From assembly GCF_000719705.1 (NCBI RefSeq), contig NZ_JOHO01000014.1:90027-154026 (forward strand): a DNA stretch of 64,000 nt. Reading direction: 5' to 3'. The notes under the pieces are model-generated. The model saw only the letters and a program-made list of their open reading frames with translations, was not told the DNA's origin and searched no databases. The first letter of the stretch is position 1, and each line of letters begins with the position of its first letter. Source of the stretch: Streptomyces sp. NRRL S-350. GTDB lineage: Bacteria; Actinomycetota; Actinomycetes; Streptomycetales; Streptomycetaceae. Below, one piece after another: positions 61,680-64,000 of the stretch. The translations under genes and the position numbers were made by a program.

Positions 61680-63848
61680 ATGACAGTGCTTCACTCGCGC
61701 AACGCCGACGCAGCCGACCCGGTGGACGTCGCCGACGCCGCAGACGTCAAGGACTCCCAGGACGCCGCCGCGGAGCCCGACCTCCGCGAGGACCTCGGCC
61801 GCTACGCCGAACTCGGGGCCTTCACGCTCAGCGCCGACACCCACGCCTGGTACGCGGCCGTCGACACCGTCGCCACCCCCGAGGACGCCCGCGCCGCCTC
61901 CACCGCGCTCGCCGAACTGCGCGGCCACGACCTCCAGCAGACCTGGGAGGCCGTCACCGCCCTGGCCGCCGAGGTCAAGCTGGACGAACCGGACACCGTC
62001 GCCAAGACGGCGCTCCTGGTCGAGATGCTCCACCGGGTGCACCGCACCTCCGCCACCCTCGCCGCCGCCGCGTACGACGCCGACCTCGGCGCCCTCGCCG
62101 CAGCCACCGCCGACAGCGCCTGGCGCCGCGAGAACGGCGTCAAGCTCTCCTGGCTGCGAGCCCGTTCGCTGCGCAAGCAGGCCACCGCGCTCGCCACCGA
62201 CCGCCGCATCCGCCGGGAGGACCTGCACGAGGCCCTCGCCTCCGCCGAGATCGAGCGCCGCGCCTGGGCCGCCCTGGCCCCTGCCGGCACCCTCCCGGTG
62301 GTACCCGCCGACGGCGCCCTGGTCGAGCGCACCGCCCAGGCCTTCGAGGCGATCAACACCGGCCTGAACGGGCTCGCCCGCCTGCTGCCCGACCACGACC
62401 TGGAGGCGCTGCCCTTCGCGGAGCTGATCGACCTGGTCGAGCGCCTCGCCTCCGACGAGGGCACCCTCTACCGCCTGCCCACCATCCGCAGCCTGCGCTC
62501 CACCCTGGAGGAGGCCGGGCTCGGCGACCTGCTCGCCGAACTCGCCACCGCCAAGGCCGACCGCCGCGCCGCCGAGGCCGCGTACGCGGCCCGCCAGGCG
62601 CTGGCCGGCGGGCAGCGGGACCGGCTGACGGCGGAGGCTGCCGCCGACGAGACGGTGGTCGAGGCGTCGGTCGAGACGCCGGTCGAGTCGACGGTCGGCG
62701 AGGAACTGGCGGTCGAGGAACCGGAGACCGAGGAGCGGGCGGCCGAGGGGTCGGGCGCGGAGCTGTCGGACGCCGAGGCCGAGGCTGCTGCGCGTCAGGC
62801 GCTGGCCGGTGGGCAGCGCGACGGGCTCGTGGAGGAGGCTCCGGAGGCGGCGGCGGCTCCTGCCGAGGAGGCCGTCGAGACCGAGCCTGCCGCCGAGACC
62901 GAGGCTGCCGTCGAGACCGAGGTTGCCGCCGCGACCGAGGCTGAGGTTGCCGTCGAGGCGGAGACCGAGAGCGACGCGGAGCCCGACATCGTCGCCGGGG
63001 CTGAGGACGAGGCAGTGCCGGGTGCCGACGCGGACACCTCTGATGACGAGCCGACCGCGCTGGAAGACGAGCTGACGGAGGAGGCCCCGGCCGCGGTGGT
63101 CACCCTCCCGGCGCCTTCTCCGGCCGCCGACGACCTGGTCGCCACCGCGACCGCTGCCCCGGCGGATGCCGCGGCCGACGCCGCGGCCGATGCCACGGTG
63201 GCGGACGAGGCTGCGGGCGAGAGTGCCGAAGCCGCCGTCGAGGTCGAGGCGCCCGCCGCCGAGGAGGAGGTGGCGGAGACCGCCGTCGTGGCCGAGACGC
63301 CCGCTGCCGAGGCCGACGAGGCCGCCGAGGTCGACGAAGCCGCCACCGCTACGGTCGAGGCCGAGCCCGTGGCCGAGGAGTCGGCGGACGAGCCGGTGGC
63401 CGACGAGCCGGTCGCCGAGGCCGGGGCTGTTGCGGTGGAGGCTGCGGAACCGGCCGCCGAGCCTGCCGTCGAGGCTGAGGCCCCGGCCGTCGAGGCTGAG
63501 GCACCCGCTGTTGAGCCTGAGGCTGCCGTCGTAACGGCAGTAGTGGAGGAGAAGGAGGCCGAGCCCGAGGCCGCCGTCGACACCCCCGCTCCCGCCGCTG
63601 AGCCCGCCGCTGAGCCCGCCGCGGACTTTCCGGCCCGGCCCGCGAAGCCGGACTTCACGCCCGGCCGACCGGTCACCGCCTACTCGCCCGAGGAACTGCT
63701 CGCCGTCGTCCGGTGGCTGGACGGCGACGGTGTCGAGCGGACCGACGAGGAACTGCTGCGGGCGGCCATGAAGGAGTTCGGCTTCGCCCGCCTCGGTCCC
63801 CGCATCAAGGAGGCGCTGGGCACCGCCGTCGCCGCCGCCCGCGGCTGA
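61680..63848 (+). CDS. Long acidic protein with conserved short C-terminal domain
   Basis: A 722-residue cytoplasmic protein. Residues about 35-300 look helical and folded (ELRGHDLQQTWEAVTALAAE, RRENGVKLSWLRARSLRKQA) without a recognised family. Residues about 310-650 are Ala/Glu/Val/Pro low complexity and strongly acidic, with a duplicated RQALAGGQRD near 304 and 377. The last 60 residues (PGRPVTAYSPEELLAVVRWL, then RTDEELLRAAMKEFGFARLGPRI) resemble the short helical tail found at the ends of large DUF4011/DUF3320-type helicase or nuclease proteins. A role with nucleic acids or DNA-defence partners is only a guess. No strong ribosome-binding site is seen. The IS element begins about 60 bases downstream. 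Confidence 0.7.
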   Translation: MTVLHSRNADAADPVDVADAADVKDSQDAAAEPDLREDLGRYAELGAFTLSADTHAWYAAVDTVATPEDARAASTALAELRGHDLQQTWEAVTALAAEVKLDEPDTVAKTALLVEMLHRVHRTSATLAAAAYDADLGALAAATADSAWRRENGVKLSWLRARSLRKQATALATDRRIRREDLHEALASAEIERRAWAALAPAGTLPVVPADGALVERTAQAFEAINTGLNGLARLLPDHDLEALPFAELIDLVERLASDEGTLYRLPTIRSLRSTLEEAGLGDLLAELATAKADRRAAEAAYAARQALAGGQRDRLTAEAAADETVVEASVETPVESTVGEELAVEEPETEERAAEGSGAELSDAEAEAAARQALAGGQRDGLVEEAPEAAAAPAEEAVETEPAAETEAAVETEVAAATEAEVAVEAETESDAEPDIVAGAEDEAVPGADADTSDDEPTALEDELTEEAPAAVVTLPAPSPAADDLVATATAAPADAAADAAADATVADEAAGESAEAAVEVEAPAAEEEVAETAVVAETPAAEADEAAEVDEAATATVEAEPVAEESADEPVADEPVAEAGAVAVEAAEPAAEPAVEAEAPAVEAEAPAVEPEAAVVTAVVEEKEAEPEAAVDTPAPAAEPAAEPAADFPARPAKPDFTPGRPVTAYSPEELLAVVRWLDGDGVERTDEELLRAAMKEFGFARLGPRIKEALGTAVAAARG

Positions 63849-63904
63849 CGGGGAGCCACCGCCGCAACACCACCGGAACCACCAGGGCCCGGGGCGCGAT
63901 CGGC

Positions 63905-64000
63905 GGTTTTTAGTGGTCGTTGCAACACGTGGTCGGTTGTCTAGGCCGCGAGGAGTTTAGCCAGACGCTCGGCTGGGGTTTCCCAGCCGAGCGTCTTGCG
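63905..64000 (-). mobile_element. End of an IS30-family insertion sequence
   Basis: The right edge enters an insertion sequence. The terminal region TTTTTAGTGGTCGTTGCAAC (63907-63926) precedes the transposase stop at 63943-63941 and probably contains the terminal inverted repeat. The exact boundary cannot be fixed, because the other end lies outside the window. Confidence 0.65.
63941..64000 (-). CDS. IS30-family transposase, C-terminal fragment (partial)
   Basis: The last 19 codons read on the minus strand as RKTLGWETPAERLAKLLAA then TAG. The (R/P)RKTLGWxTPAE(R/A)L ending is highly typical of IS30-family transposases. The coding region also folds as an inverted repeat (GACGCTCGGCTGGG pairing with CCCAGCCGAGCGTC, 63965-63994), which may act as a terminator inside the element. 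Confidence 0.85.
   Translation of the reverse strand, partial: RKTLGWETPAERLAKLLAA

Overview
The window is very GC-rich, codes densely with G/C in third positions, and has Shine-Dalgarno-led GTG/TTG starts, an actinobacterial conservon operon, an actinobacterial leuA with leader peptide, a SigE-family ECF sigma factor and a DUF1876 protein. It is therefore from a streptomycete-like actinomycete (Streptomyces/Kitasatospora type; the genus cannot be fixed from the sequence alone). It is chromosomal-looking accessory and housekeeping DNA. No rRNA or tRNA gene and no CRISPR array was recognised. One IS30-type insertion sequence begins at the right edge.

Layout. 1-6.3 kb: a gene end, a P450, a FAD monooxygenase, an MFS exporter with a divergent ArsR-type regulator, and a small XRE regulator. 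6.4-13.6 kb: a membrane GGDEF-EAL protein divergent from an unusual one-protein assembly line (MbtH-adenylation-thiolation-reductase). 13.8-19.7 kb: aat, a Pro/Ala-rich exported protein, a serine hydrolase and two membrane proteins. 19.7-25.5 kb: a conservon (cvnA-B-C-D) followed by a FAD monooxygenase. 25.8-28.4 kb: a GntR regulator, a leucine leader peptide/attenuator and leuA. 28.4-33.5 kb: a nucleotidyltransferase, a glycosyltransferase, a SigE-type sigma factor with its membrane partner, an alpha/beta hydrolase and a hydrolase remnant. 33.9-40.8 kb: a urea transporter and a urease operon, ureA-[CbiX-like]-ureB-ureC-ureF-ureG-ureD, in which no ureE is seen. 41-45.8 kb: a SnoaL-like protein and a quinone-oxidoreductase-type enzyme divergent from a LysR regulator, then a damaged oxidoreductase/MerR pair and a GNAT protein. 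46-53 kb: a branched-chain-amino-acid-type ABC importer (two ATPases, a fused LivH-LivM permease, an accessory zinc-motif membrane protein), divergent from an MTB12-like lipoprotein and the binding protein. 53-63.9 kb: a SpoIIE phosphatase, MarR, an M48 protease, DUF1876, a CapA-like protein, GNAT, MarR, a lipase-maturation-factor protein and a long acidic protein next to the IS element.

The most unusual structure is a family of 15-bp imperfect palindromes, ATGAG-N5-CTCAT (best form ATGAGC-N3-GCTCAT). I count 25 good copies, in four places. They form a 13-bp-period array upstream of the FAD monooxygenase (3309-3492, with satellites to 3646), a 26-29-bp-period array running into the aat start codon (13658-13860), two mutually reverse-complementary copies at the start of and inside leuA (26636, 28075), and six copies across the one gap in the ABC-importer operon (47488-48008). 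Several copies contain a start or stop codon. leuA, aat and a Liv-type importer all relate to leucine, which makes a leucine-linked operator family one hypothesis. Repeat expansion is the alternative.

The second candidate novelty is the CbiX-like protein with a histidine-rich tail inside the urease operon. It sits where a nickel-delivery factor is needed and no ureE is visible. Other points of interest are the MbtH-A-T-R protein, the conservon with a FAD monooxygenase where a P450 is usual, a possible 169-residue ORF with ATGA overlaps at both ends inside the importer operon, a Lys-to-Arg change in a Walker A motif, and repeated low-complexity insertions inside conserved domains. Coordinates were read by eye. 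Family assignments rest on recognised motifs and not on database searches.
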